A stretch of DNA of 64,000 nt from Rhizobium rhizogenes NBRC 13257. Lineage in GTDB: Bacteria > Pseudomonadota > Alphaproteobacteria > Rhizobiales > Rhizobiaceae. Positions 29,391 through 37,804 of the stretch are shown piece after piece (position 1 is the first letter of the stretch; each line of letters begins with the position of its first letter). The position numbers and the translations under genes are program-made. The notes below the pieces were generated by a model. The model was not told the DNA's origin and searched no databases. It saw only the letters and a list, made by a program, of their open reading frames with translations. The stretch lies in the NCBI RefSeq assembly GCF_000696095.1, contig NZ_BAYX01000002.1, positions 534,976 to 598,975 on the forward strand, written 5' to 3'.

Positions 29391-30448
29391 TCGCTGCGGC
29401 TCCTCCGCCTTTTTACCGACGCCGGATCAACCAGACGACCTTTGTCGTCGACCTCCCGCTGGATGTAATGCCAATCCTTGATGCTGAGATTGAAGACATT
29501 GGTCTCGTCAGGGCAGTTTCGCGCCAGGCGCTTGTAACCTAGCGCGAAATGCTCGACCGTAAGCGATCCGCGTTTGCCCCTAGACCAGTTCTTGTCCCAA
29601 AGGCTTTTCTCGATCGCGTTCTTGATGATGTGAACGGTCGTACCGAACCGCCAGATGCCACCATGCATGAGGCGCATCACGAAATCCCGTGTCAGGGCGA
29701 ACCCCAGTTCCAGCTCGCAACTTTCCGCTAGCGCATAGATCGTGTCTTCGACCCGCTCACGATCTTCATTGACATCCTTCATGCCTTCAAACTCGACGAG
29801 CGGCGCCCGTCGGTCCAATTGACCACGCACGTCGCGAGCGATGAAGTCCTTGATCTCCGGGATGCCGCAGATGATTAGCCAGATAGGCCAGTCAATCATC
29901 TGCGTGAGGTTCTTGATGCTGTTGGTCAGGTGCATGTATTTCTTGCTCGTCGGAGCGTCCAGCACATGCTGGAATTCGTCGAGAACGAGAACCTTTGTCT
30001 GCATGATTTTCATGCGGCGGATCAACGTTCGCCAGTTTTCGTCCTCGTCCGTCGACAACGCCATCTCATAACCGCTCATCTGGAGCAGTTCCTTGCCCAG
30101 GGTTTTCAGCGTGGTGCTGGCCGGCGTGGTGGCACGCAGGCTGAGCGACAAGCGGTTGTACCTTCCTTCGAACGGAGCGAACGAGGGATGGGCGTTGAGG
30201 CACCGGTCGAGACTGGCCGACTTTCCCGCGCCGCTCTTGCCGGTGATTGTAAGCGCATATCCGACGGAGCTTCCGGCGAGAATGTTGGCCACCATCAGGT
30301 CGAGTTCCGCCGCGATCTTGTCGTCGTCCGGCGTAACGATGTGGATCGACTTCAGCTCGTTGAGCAGTCGCGCGCGATATGCCGTGTCCGGCGAGACGGT
30401 CGAATGGATATGAGCGAGCATTTCAAGGTCTGCTGACATCTCGGTCAT
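29387..30448 (-). CDS. tnsC: TnsC/TniB-family AAA+ transposition regulator
   Basis: A 353-residue ATPase that links the target selector to the transposase. Walker A is ITGKSGAGKSASL near residue 70, Walker B VLVLDEFQHVLD near 155, and sensor region LIICGIPEIKDF after. The size and DEFQH motif fit the TnsC/TniB family. ATGA overlaps join it to tnsB before and tniQ after. Confidence 0.9.
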   Translation of the reverse strand: MTEMSADLEMLAHIHSTVSPDTAYRARLLNELKSIHIVTPDDDKIAAELDLMVANILAGSSVGYALTITGKSGAGKSASLDRCLNAHPSFAPFEGRYNRLSLSLRATTPASTTLKTLGKELLQMSGYEMALSTDEDENWRTLIRRMKIMQTKVLVLDEFQHVLDAPTSKKYMHLTNSIKNLTQMIDWPIWLIICGIPEIKDFIARDVRGQLDRRAPLVEFEGMKDVNEDRERVEDTIYALAESCELELGFALTRDFVMRLMHGGIWRFGTTVHIIKNAIEKSLWDKNWSRGKRGSLTVEHFALGYKRLARNCPDETNVFNLSIKDWHYIQREVDDKGRLVDPASVKRRRSRSE

Positions 30449-32745
30449 TTGTCGTCCTTTTTGATTTTCTCGACCTTGATGGAAGGCGCGCGTCGAGGCA
30501 GGGGCTGGTGATCGTCGTGAGCTGCCGGCGCCGGCCGCGGAACCGAGCCCTCGGAACCCTCCGGCAACGTTGGTCCGCCATCCAACTCGGACTCGTCATC
30601 GCCATTCCGGATGACCTGAGCTTCGAGCGTTTCGGGCGCGAACGGATCCGGCCGTTCCAAGGCGTCGAAGGCCTTCAGAACTCTCCGGTCGCCATAGTCG
30701 GTGGAGGTTTCTGTTGCGATCCTAAAGCTGCCGACCAGTTCTTGTTTCCAGTAATCCATCATCGCTCGTGTCGTGGTGGGCGCGCCGATGCCTGCCGAGG
30801 ACTTGCTCGACTGGGCAAGGGCGCGCGCTCCCGCAAGGGCGGCCCGAGCGACCTCGGCACTGATCGTCGACGAAGCCCCGAAGCGCTTCTTCAAGTACTT
30901 TAGCTGTTCCAGCCAGTCGAAGACCCGGAAGTTCTGGAGCCCGTCAAATGCACATTCAACTTCAACCCATTCCGGCGAGAAGGGGTCCTTGACCAGGATG
31001 CGTGAGATGTCGATTTCGTTGAACTTGACCGACAGATCGAGATCGTAACGCGTTTCACGGCGTGACTGTAGCCATTCGTTGGAATAGGGCAGGCCGAGGA
31101 TCGAGATGCCGTGGTTGCCGACCTTGCATTCGGTGACGACGCTGAACGCCTCCGCATACGTGCGCCGGTCCGGATAGCCTTCGACCGTGCCCTTGCCCTT
31201 CTGGGTCCCGTGATACCACATCTGCAACGGCGTCAGGCCCATGAGCCCGCGATGCTTGGTGTTGTGGTAGCAGTCGACGATGAGCAGTACGAGGAACTCG
31301 GCGAGCTGATCGTCCGTCATGTGGCGGTGCTTCTGTGCGTCGTATCGGTCACGCAGAAGGACGTTGCTGAAGGTCTGGCCAGAAAGAAGGTGGATGTAGC
31401 GTTGGTTGATCGTTCGGAAGAACCGTTCGACACGACCACGTAGATGGGGGTGCTTCGAGGCGGGTACGGTAACCTTGCCGGTGTAGGACAAGGCTGCCTG
31501 CTGGAACTCTTCCGCGGTGTAGCCGGCGCCCGCGTCGACGTGGATGTTCTCGGCCGTTCCGCCTTGAGGCCACTGAGTCATGGTACCATAAAGCCTGGTT
31601 TCGAACTCCTTGGATCGTGCGACCATAGCCAAGGTTGCGACTGCCGAGGCGCCATCGGGGGCGCCCCAGAGCAGCTTGGCGCCGCAGACCGATCTCGAGT
31701 AGGCGTCAAGGGCGATCGAAAGCCAGACGCGGCCGTCGTTCGTCGACTCCATCTTTTTCACGATCTTCTCGCGAACTTCGGGATGCAGATACTCCCAGAG
31801 GCCATTCTTCACGAGCATCCGGATCACGTCGATCTTGTGTTCGTCCATCTCGATGTATTCCAACGGTCTTTGCGGCTGGTAGCCGCGGCGCGAAATGGAA
31901 TACTTCCGGGTCACACGCGAGGGGTCGCCGGCTCTTGTCAGCTCGTTCTTGTAGTCTCCAAGACCATCGATGATACGTTGAAACGTACGGAGAGAAGGCA
32001 CTCTCATCGCGGTCTCGCCGGCGGCCTTTCGATCTCGGTTTGCCTCTCCCATCTGCGCATAGCAGTCGAGTTTGGTCGGCCGGTCCTTCGACTGGTAGGC
32101 CGTGGCGAATTCCATATGGAAACCCAGCTCGTCGGGCGTGAAGTCGGTCCGCCTTCCGACGCCGCCGCGGTGGCGGGGAAGCAGCGACTGGGGATCATAG
32201 GCATTCGCTTCGAACCTATTCACGAGACGTCCGAACTGGCGAGGTCCCGGAATGACCTCGCGCTTGCCCTTCTTCGGAGGGATGAGGTACTCGTTTTCTT
32301 TCGTGAAATCCTCGATGAATTTCGCGTAGCCCGCATCGGAACGGGTGATGTAGGCCCCGGTTTCGTAACGGTCGAGTTCCAGCTCAAGAAATTCCGCGAC
32401 CATCCGCGCCCGGAAGATGGTTACGGAAGGCAGGTCGAAGATCTTGACGGCCTGCTTCTGCCGATAGATGGCGTTGCGGTTGCTGAAGTATCCCTTTTCC
32501 CATTCCAACATTCGCCACCTGAACATCTCGTCGAGCTGCTCGTAGGTCTTCACCTCGGTCTTGTGAGGTTCGAGATCATCGCAGGTGACGAAGAAGTAGC
32601 CGTGCTCCCAAACGTGCGCTTCCGGCTCGCCGCCTTCTAACTTCCGTCGGGTCTTGAGGCACCAGTAGCGATTGTCGAAGCGAACGCGGTCTTCAAGGCC
32701 GATGCCGAATGCCGAGAACTGCTTTTCCGGAGACGCGGATGTCAT
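30445..32745 (-). CDS. tnsB: TnsB-family DDE transposase
   Basis: A 766-residue transposase. The catalytic core has Asp in EYIEMDEHKID (about residue 300), Asp in IHVDAGAGYTAEEF (about 402) and Glu in LRGRVERFFRTIN (about 438), the 35-residue D-E spacing of this superfamily. N-terminal parts bind transposon ends; the C-terminal 200 residues, charged and partly disordered, would contact TnsC. The ATG at 32745 overlaps the tnsA stop by ATGA; an upstream open frame lies inside tnsA and was discarded. Confidence 0.92.
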   Translation of the reverse strand: MTSASPEKQFSAFGIGLEDRVRFDNRYWCLKTRRKLEGGEPEAHVWEHGYFFVTCDDLEPHKTEVKTYEQLDEMFRWRMLEWEKGYFSNRNAIYRQKQAVKIFDLPSVTIFRARMVAEFLELELDRYETGAYITRSDAGYAKFIEDFTKENEYLIPPKKGKREVIPGPRQFGRLVNRFEANAYDPQSLLPRHRGGVGRRTDFTPDELGFHMEFATAYQSKDRPTKLDCYAQMGEANRDRKAAGETAMRVPSLRTFQRIIDGLGDYKNELTRAGDPSRVTRKYSISRRGYQPQRPLEYIEMDEHKIDVIRMLVKNGLWEYLHPEVREKIVKKMESTNDGRVWLSIALDAYSRSVCGAKLLWGAPDGASAVATLAMVARSKEFETRLYGTMTQWPQGGTAENIHVDAGAGYTAEEFQQAALSYTGKVTVPASKHPHLRGRVERFFRTINQRYIHLLSGQTFSNVLLRDRYDAQKHRHMTDDQLAEFLVLLIVDCYHNTKHRGLMGLTPLQMWYHGTQKGKGTVEGYPDRRTYAEAFSVVTECKVGNHGISILGLPYSNEWLQSRRETRYDLDLSVKFNEIDISRILVKDPFSPEWVEVECAFDGLQNFRVFDWLEQLKYLKKRFGASSTISAEVARAALAGARALAQSSKSSAGIGAPTTTRAMMDYWKQELVGSFRIATETSTDYGDRRVLKAFDALERPDPFAPETLEAQVIRNGDDESELDGGPTLPEGSEGSVPRPAPAAHDDHQPLPRRAPSIKVEKIKKDDK

Positions 32746-33371
32746 CGCTTCATTCCCTTCGTGACGACACGGACCCACGACGCCAGCGAGAAGATGACGT
32801 CCTCGGGCTTCGGGTGGTCGTAGATGATGAGGCCGTTGTCGACGAGGTCGCAGACGGCGGTGCAAACGGCCGAGAGGTACAGGTCGGGCAGGCGTTCGGA
32901 GAGTTGCCAGACACGGGCGACACCGCCCATGGCCAGCAGTGCTTCATGCACTCGCGCGGTGTCGAATTCATTTAGCACCTTGCGCGTGTGGAGAATGTTC
33001 CGGGCCAGGTTAACGCGGCCTTTCGTGATCTCCTCGTCGGTGACCAAAACGAACCGGCCACGGCTCTCTTTGGGAAGTTGGTTATTAAGAAGTTGCATCT
33101 CCCCGCGGGTGCGCTCTGCGGCGCTTCCACTGACTTTTACCGCGATGCGGTTCGTGGATCCGTCGTCGGCACCCCACAGGACGTCGATCATGTGATGGTG
33201 CTTCTTGCCCTCGACGACATAAGGGTAAGGTCCATCCTGCGCCTTGATGCGGCGAGTATCGTGGCGGGCGAGAAGGATTGTGACCAGATCAGCCTCGAGA
33301 CCGCTCTCCATGCGGTGATAGGTGTTCGTTGCCGGATCGACCACGGCGACACGGCTCGAGGAAGTGGTCAT
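32742..33371 (-). CDS. tnsA: TnsA-like endonuclease
   Basis: A 209-residue protein with a PD-(D/E)XK-type pattern: Glu26 in SGLEADLV, Asp63 in HHHMIDVLW and Lys79 in IAVKV. The C-terminal half is a winged-helix-like region (VARVWQLSERLPDLYLSAVCTAVCDLVDNGLIIYD). In Tn7, TnsA cuts the 5' ends so the element moves by cut-and-paste. ATG at 33371 was chosen because the frame further upstream overlaps a better small gene; this makes TnsA shorter than usual (about 270), and an upstream non-ATG start is possible. Confidence 0.8.
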   Translation of the reverse strand: MTTSSSRVAVVDPATNTYHRMESGLEADLVTILLARHDTRRIKAQDGPYPYVVEGKKHHHMIDVLWGADDGSTNRIAVKVSGSAAERTRGEMQLLNNQLPKESRGRFVLVTDEEITKGRVNLARNILHTRKVLNEFDTARVHEALLAMGGVARVWQLSERLPDLYLSAVCTAVCDLVDNGLIIYDHPKPEDVIFSLASWVRVVTKGMKR

Positions 33372-33498
33372 CTGATGTTCGTCTTCGTATTCGAACTCGT
33401 CCTCGTCGTCGCGTTCGCTGCGGTGCCCCTTGGGCGCAACGTCGCGATCCGTTTCCGCGCGCTGCGGCGGCGTGCCGCGCCAAGTGCCGATCGTCTCG

Positions 33499-33630
33499 TC
33501 ATATAAACCAGTCTCCTGCCTTGGCAGGAGCCGTCGAGACCGCAAAGTGAGTGCGCTGGTCGACTTCGCGATCAAAGATGTCGTAGCCCTGTTCGCGCAG
33601 GTGCATAGATTCAATAATGTCCGCAATCAT
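33499..33630 (-). CDS. Small protein, 43 residues, at head of tns operon
   Basis: Starts at the ATG complementary to 33628-33630 with AAGGA eight bases upstream, one of the best ribosome sites in the operon. The product begins MIADIIESMHLREQG and ends GDWFI. It has mixed, protein-like composition. No family recognised. It lies between the 121-residue gene and tnsA on the same strand and is probably co-translated with them. Confidence 0.55.
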   Translation of the reverse strand: MIADIIESMHLREQGYDIFDREVDQRTHFAVSTAPAKAGDWFI

Positions 33631-33708
33631 CACGTTGTCCTTCTATCGATCAATGAAGGGCTAGCCGGAGCGATGCCCCGGCCCGCCGTCGCGATATCCC
33701 CTTGGCGA

Positions 33709-34074
33709 TCAGGCGGCCTCATCGAGCAGAGGCAGGACGAACGCTTCGCTTTTCACGCGACGATCAAGGTCCGCGATACGATTGATGAAAGTGCGCAGCG
33801 AGCAAGCGTGGAGGACATGGCCGGACGGCTGCCAGTCGTTGACGTGCTCAATTTCCGAAAGCATCTCCGTGTATGCCGAGAAGACGCCCGCAGGTTCTTC
33901 GACATGCTGGATCGCGAACTTCTTCTGCAGCGCGCGGCTCGTGGAAGAGAGATGGCGGGCGTCGGTTTCGAAGTCCAGAACCTCGAGAATGTCTTCGACG
34001 TCGACGACGCCGTATTCCTCATCGAGTTCGGAGAGGTAGGTGCGGGGCAGGATGGATTCGATCAGGTCGCGCAT
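33709..34074 (-). CDS. Accessory protein of the tns operon, 121 residues
   Basis: Preceded by AAGGAG nine bases before the ATG. The protein is acidic and helical: MRDLIESILPRTYLSELDEEYGVVDVEDILEVLD, later HVEEPAGVFSAYTEMLSEIEHVNDW. No motif recognised. Position suggests a regulatory or accessory role in transposition, or a cargo gene sharing the promoter. Confidence 0.6.
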   Translation of the reverse strand: MRDLIESILPRTYLSELDEEYGVVDVEDILEVLDFETDARHLSSTSRALQKKFAIQHVEEPAGVFSAYTEMLSEIEHVNDWQPSGHVLHACSLRTFINRIADLDRRVKSEAFVLPLLDEAA

Positions 34075-34388
34075 GACGAGCTACTCCTTGTGCTGCGACA
34101 AAACTTTCGGTTCAGCAGGACGACGGCGCGACCGGCTCGGCGCCGATTGGGCGCACGAGACCTGGGGCTGCGATGCAGTCCTGTTAGGCATGATGGGGGA
34201 ATGGCCGCGCTTGCGACCGTTCGAACGTCAGCCTACCGGCTTCGCGACGCGTGCGAACGGGACGGGGGCGGCGATGGCGGTCTTAGGACCGCAGGGGAGC
34301 AGCATAATCACAGGCACCTCCGGAAGGAGCCGTCGGGCCTCAATGGCACGCGACGGACAGGACGAACGCAACGACGGCGAAGGCCGCG

Positions 34389-34472
34389 TCAGGCTATCTG
34401 CGGAAAATCCGCGTTGTTCCGGGAGATGTTGCGGATGAAAGCCGAGAAGGCTGCATTCTCGTAACCAGACAT
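34389..34472 (-). CDS. Possible 27-residue peptide
   Basis: MSGYENAAFSAFIRNISRN and eight more residues, with GAGGG six bases upstream. It lies at the start of the tns transcript. Coding status is uncertain; it may be a leader peptide or a small structural protein. Confidence 0.3.
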   Translation of the reverse strand: MSGYENAAFSAFIRNISRNNADFPQIA

Positions 34473-34871
34473 TTCGAACCCTCATACCAAAATCGGTGGG
34501 AAGAACTTCGAGACGGCCGAACCCTCATCACGGGCACGGCGCAGCTCTGTCGACGCCTACGCGGCCAAGCGAGCAAGGGGCCCGGCTATTATCGACATGA
34601 CTGCAGTCATGGCATGCTCCTAATGGCCGATCCGCCGATATGACGGACCTTACGGCTAGGCGCACCATAATGCGATAATACACGTATTGCAAGAGTATTT
34701 CGCGCCGTCGTGAAAAGATGCGTCCTATGCGTAATTTCAAACGTGACGCCGTTTCAGTAGCTTACGATCTGCCATACCTAACAAAATGTCAACAATACTC
34801 GAATCCTGTCCCGTTTTGAGATCCAGCCGACACTATCAAGGATTCAACTAATGAGAGTAAGGATTCGCGCC
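34473..34871. promoter_or_regulatory. AT-rich region upstream of tns operon; probable promoter and transposon end
   Basis: About 400 bases, noticeably AT-richer between 34640 and 34860. It should contain the tns promoter and the transposon end. Visible structure: the palindrome at 34596-34611, and three copies of a GGATTC core, GAATCCT (34801-34807, inverted) and AAGGATTC twice (34838-34845 and 34859-34866, 21 bases apart). A 17-codon open frame with an AGGAG site (34557-34610) is also present. Confidence 0.4.
34596..34611. repeat. 16-bp perfect palindrome
   Basis: CATGACTGCAGTCATG reads the same on both strands. It lies ahead of the small open frames that lead the tns operon and may be an operator for a dimeric regulator. 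No regulator is adjacent, so this is inference. Confidence 0.45.
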
Positions 34872-35684
34872 TCAAATGGCCGGCCCCGAGGCGACATATT
34901 TTTCGTCGGTGCCGAGGTCATCGTGGGACGGTTCGACAGCTTTGGCATGCCACGGTGATTTGACGATCGTCCTCCAGACCGCGTTTTCGGTCAGCATCTT
35001 GATTGAGGGGATCCCCTCCGAAGCGGAGAGATGCATCAGCCCAAGTTGGTCGAGCGGCTGCCCGAAGGTACGGACGATCTGCGAAGCAGCCCAGTCGGGA
35101 TCGTCGACGTGCCACGCAGCCAGGAGGCCGTGGCAGGATTCGGGCGTCCGGTTGTCCAGCACGGATACGACTTCCAGCGGCGTGCCGTGGACGGCGCCGA
35201 CCAGGACGCGGTCCGGCGTCTCGTGCGACCACAGGACATGGCACCAGCCTTCACGGATGTCGGTCGGACGCGAGACTTCCACCGACGTCGTCTCCCTGAA
35301 GTACTGGAGCATGTCGGGGAGGGCGAGATCATCGAGGAGGCCGAGAACCCGAGCAGCTCCTTTCGACCGCGGCTCAACTTCCCTCAATTGCCGAAGATGC
35401 TCGTAGATTTCGTGCGCGAGAGCCCTCGACGGCTGTCCCAGGTGGTTCGCCAGCGTGAACCAGTCCCGTGTGTTCTCCCCGGCGACGGACCGGAACGCAA
35501 GTTCAAGGATCCCGATGGCAAACCGCCAGTCGCTCGGCTTCACGCCTGGCGTCGCGTCGATGAAGCCGAGGAGGTTTCTCGCGCTGCGACGACGTTTTCC
35601 AAGCTCAGTGGGAAGCTGAGGATAGACACCCCACCCGTGCGTGTACGGATAGTTGTTTGGTGTGTTCATGAGCCTGATCGACAT
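34872..35684 (-). CDS. Unknown protein, possible degenerate GIY-YIG/T5orf172-like C-terminus
   Basis: A 270-residue protein starting MSIRLMNTPNNYPYTHGWG behind GGAAGG. The C-terminal half (GWCHVLWSHETPDRVLVGAVHGTPLEVVSVLDNRTPES...VDDPDWAASQIVRTF) has the spacing of T5orf172/MUG113 nuclease-like domains, in which a strand-G-T-P pattern precedes a V-x-D helix, but key GIY-YIG residues are not obvious. It is 86 bases downstream of the PIN toxin gene on the same strand. Confidence 0.5.
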   Translation of the reverse strand: MSIRLMNTPNNYPYTHGWGVYPQLPTELGKRRRSARNLLGFIDATPGVKPSDWRFAIGILELAFRSVAGENTRDWFTLANHLGQPSRALAHEIYEHLRQLREVEPRSKGAARVLGLLDDLALPDMLQYFRETTSVEVSRPTDIREGWCHVLWSHETPDRVLVGAVHGTPLEVVSVLDNRTPESCHGLLAAWHVDDPDWAASQIVRTFGQPLDQLGLMHLSASEGIPSIKMLTENAVWRTIVKSPWHAKAVEPSHDDLGTDEKYVASGPAI

Positions 35685-35770
35685 GGATACCTTCCGAATG
35701 AGCGTGCGACTGAGCGTCGCTTCTCTTGGCGCAAGGTACAAAGGCGACCGAGGTCGGACGGTTGGTGCGG

Positions 35771-36361
35771 CTATATCCGGCTGCCAGGCACCGGCCATCT
35801 CGCCGGCTGAACGTCGTCGTTCGCGGGTTCGCCTACGTTCCAGCCAATGGGCGGCTCGACATGCCAGACGTCCGCTCGGGGATCATAGACGCCAGGCAGC
35901 GAAAAGTGCTGGTGGATCAAGCAGAAATCGGCCGGATTGAGAGTTGCGATCGGAAGTTGGTGGGATATGGAGAGGGCCGCCAGCATCGGGTCGCAGCCGA
36001 GGTTGACCCGGTCCTGTTTGATCGTCCTTCCATATCTGTCCCTCTTCTCCGGAGTGAAGAAGAAGTGCTTGAGAGGCGGGTGGGCAGCCATGGCACCCAG
36101 TATGCGGGCTGCGGTGACGTCCATTTCTGGACGAACCATCCGACTGGCGAGGAACTCCTGGAACCAGGCGAGCAATTCTATCGCCTTTTGAGGATTGTGC
36201 CGTTGCACGTTCCTAATTCCATATTCGGTTTCGTAAATCGTGATCCACGAGACGGCGAGCGATCCGCCTGGTAGTTCCGCTAGCCAATCCCATATCCAGG
36301 CCGGAGGCTCGGGAAGGTAAGCCACGCTGATTATGTTGGTATCAACGAGGATCTGCCCCAC
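35771..36361 (-). CDS. PIN-domain ribonuclease toxin (VapC-like)
   Basis: A 196-residue PIN protein starting at GTG. Acidic site residues are Asp7 in ILVDTNIIS, Glu in IYETEYGI, Asp in LGCDPMLAALSISH and Asp in LNPADF. The PIN fold ends near residue 140; the tail (YDPRADVWHVEPPIGWN) is longer than in minimal VapC toxins. A Phd-type antitoxin gene lies 100 bases away, on the opposite strand. Confidence 0.82.
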   Translation of the reverse strand: MGQILVDTNIISVAYLPEPPAWIWDWLAELPGGSLAVSWITIYETEYGIRNVQRHNPQKAIELLAWFQEFLASRMVRPEMDVTAARILGAMAAHPPLKHFFFTPEKRDRYGRTIKQDRVNLGCDPMLAALSISHQLPIATLNPADFCLIHQHFSLPGVYDPRADVWHVEPPIGWNVGEPANDDVQPARWPVPGSRI

Positions 36362-36460
36362 CGGCGCGCGCTTTCAGTTGTTGGTCCCTTCAAACGAGAT
36401 GTATGCTAACCGTTCGGCGCCTGTTAAAATGTTACTTACGCGAATCTTTATGAGCGACGG

Positions 36461-36649
36461 ATGGAAATGGGTGCAATCTGGACGGTCAAGGACGTCGAGG
36501 AGAATTTTGTGAGGGTGCTGGAAATGGCCAGAACGGTTGGGCCACAGCGCATTAGTCACGACACGGGCATTTTTGTGCTGAAGATCGAGGACGACTTCAC
36601 CAAGCCGGACGCCACCGAGCTTCTTATGAAGCTACGTCCAAAAAGCTAG
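36461..36649 (+). CDS. Phd/YefM-type antitoxin, divergent from the PIN toxin
   Basis: A 62-residue antitoxin. IWTVKDVEENFVRVLEMARTVGPQRISHDTGIFVLKIEDDF matches the Phd/YefM DNA-binding fold (W.v.da...f..vl..a...GPq.I...g...v). The C-terminal tail would bind a toxin. The nearest toxin is the divergent PIN gene; a shared intergenic operator would suit joint autoregulation. Either of two ATGs (36461, 36467) may be used. Confidence 0.7.
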   Translation: MEMGAIWTVKDVEENFVRVLEMARTVGPQRISHDTGIFVLKIEDDFTKPDATELLMKLRPKS

Positions 36650-36722
36650 AATTTGGCGCCGTCTGGAAAGGATTCGTTCACCATACTTCAACGTTTCTTT
36701 CAAAGATCAACGCTTCCAGCGG

Positions 36723-37226
36723 ATGGCTAGCCGAGACGAATATCAGCGTATGATCACCCACCCGCTCCATATTTACGCAGACGGCTCCTTCGACGCCGCC
36801 TCCCGCTCCGGAGGATGGGCGTTCGTCGTCTATGAAGGCGACCGCCAGGTGCACGCCGCCTCCGGTAAGACGGTTGGCACCTCGAACAACATGTTCGAAG
36901 TCCTCGCCGTCCTGAACGCCATCTCGTGGATCGCAGCCGAAGCCCCCGCATGGTCGGTCACGCTCTGGACGGACGCCGCCCACGTCATAGAAGGCTGCCG
37001 TCGATGGAGGGCCATCTGGCGCTCCAACGGCTGGAAGCGGATCACTCCGAACCCGCGCGCGCGACGGCGACCGATTCGTGACATGGAACTCTGGCAGCAG
37101 CTCGACGGCCTTCTGGAGCGGCATCCGCATGTGGTCTTGGAATGGTGCAAAGGGCATTCCGGGGCTGGTGGCAACGAACTTGCCGACATCCTGGCACGCA
37201 ATGCCGCACGCTCGGCGGTGACTTAG
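36723..37226 (+). CDS. RNase HI-like nuclease
   Basis: A 167-residue protein with the RNase H fold. Carboxylates are Asp in LHIYADGSFD, Glu in NMFEVLAVLNAI, Asp in VTLWTDAAHVIEG and the final Asp in GGNELADILARN; the GHS before it (EWCKGHSGAGGNE) is also typical. It would cleave RNA in RNA-DNA hybrids. ATG at 36723 or 36750 may be the start. It is an extra copy in accessory DNA, not next to dnaQ or other housekeeping genes. Confidence 0.85.
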   Translation: MASRDEYQRMITHPLHIYADGSFDAASRSGGWAFVVYEGDRQVHAASGKTVGTSNNMFEVLAVLNAISWIAAEAPAWSVTLWTDAAHVIEGCRRWRAIWRSNGWKRITPNPRARRRPIRDMELWQQLDGLLERHPHVVLEWCKGHSGAGGNELADILARNAARSAVT

Positions 37227-37236
37227 CCGGCGGCCC

Positions 37237-37716
37237 TCAGTCGCAGTGCTTCGGTGCCTTAAGCGTCTTCACCATCCTGTCCACCAGTGGCCCGAACCGT
37301 TTTTGCTGCGCGGCGGGGTACTCGAGCGTGAAGTTCCCCATGGCGTCATCGCAGAGCGCGATCTGCCGCATGTATATGATCTGGTCGCCCTTGGTTCCTG
37401 AAAGGCTCGCCCATGACGCGCCGCGCTTCTCGAAACTAAATTTCCAGCCGTCCTCGGTCTCGAACTTCTTCCGAAGATCGCTCTCCTGTCTGAAGCCGCC
37501 TTCCGTCAGATAGTTGCCCCAGACCGATAGCTTCGCCGTCCCGTCGGCGCTCTTGAGACCAATCCCATCGCCGTTGGCGGGCGTCTGAACCGTTTTGAAA
37601 TCCAACGGCAAGTCGATCACGTAGCCGAAGCGGCCGTTCTCGTAAGGTTTGAAGTCCGCGGCGGCGACCGACGTGGCAAATACACATGCGGCGAAGATGA
37701 TGGAGAAGCGATACAT
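37237..37716 (-). CDS. Secreted protein of unknown function
   Basis: A 159-residue protein with a clear signal peptide (MYRFSIIFAACVFATSVAAA). The mature part has YENGRFGYVIDLPLDFK, resembling small periplasmic proteins annotated as hypothetical in rhizobia. It ends close to the convergent RNase H gene. No catalytic motif is seen. Confidence 0.65.
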   Translation of the reverse strand: MYRFSIIFAACVFATSVAAADFKPYENGRFGYVIDLPLDFKTVQTPANGDGIGLKSADGTAKLSVWGNYLTEGGFRQESDLRKKFETEDGWKFSFEKRGASWASLSGTKGDQIIYMRQIALCDDAMGNFTLEYPAAQQKRFGPLVDRMVKTLKAPKHCD

Positions 37717-37804
37717 GGCAGGCCTCTGATGTGTCTCGCGCCAGAGGAAGGCACGAACGCCGACCGGAGGTCAACAGATATCATACCGTGTAGAGGGCGT
37801 CGTC

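Larger units (their letters stand above)
27546..34472 (-). mobile_element. Tn7-like transposition module (tnsA-tnsB-tnsC-tniQ plus leader genes)
   Basis: The four core Tn7-family genes are all present and in the usual order, each overlapping the next by ATGA. Short accessory genes precede tnsA. Transcription runs from right to left. In Tn7 the end nearest tnsA is the right end, so one transposon end is expected around 34.5-34.9 kb. I could not identify TGT...ACA ends, TnsB-site arrays or a 5-base target duplication by eye on either side. The extent given covers the genes only; cargo limits are unknown. Confidence 0.85.

Noticed and set aside
31444..32640. 398-codon open frame opposite tnsB
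   Set aside because: Antisense of the DDE transposase; low-complexity product without motifs.
34228..34485. 85-codon minus frame upstream of the 121-residue gene
   Set aside because: Arg/Pro/Ser-rich composition and no ribosome site; the 27-codon frame inside has a better site.
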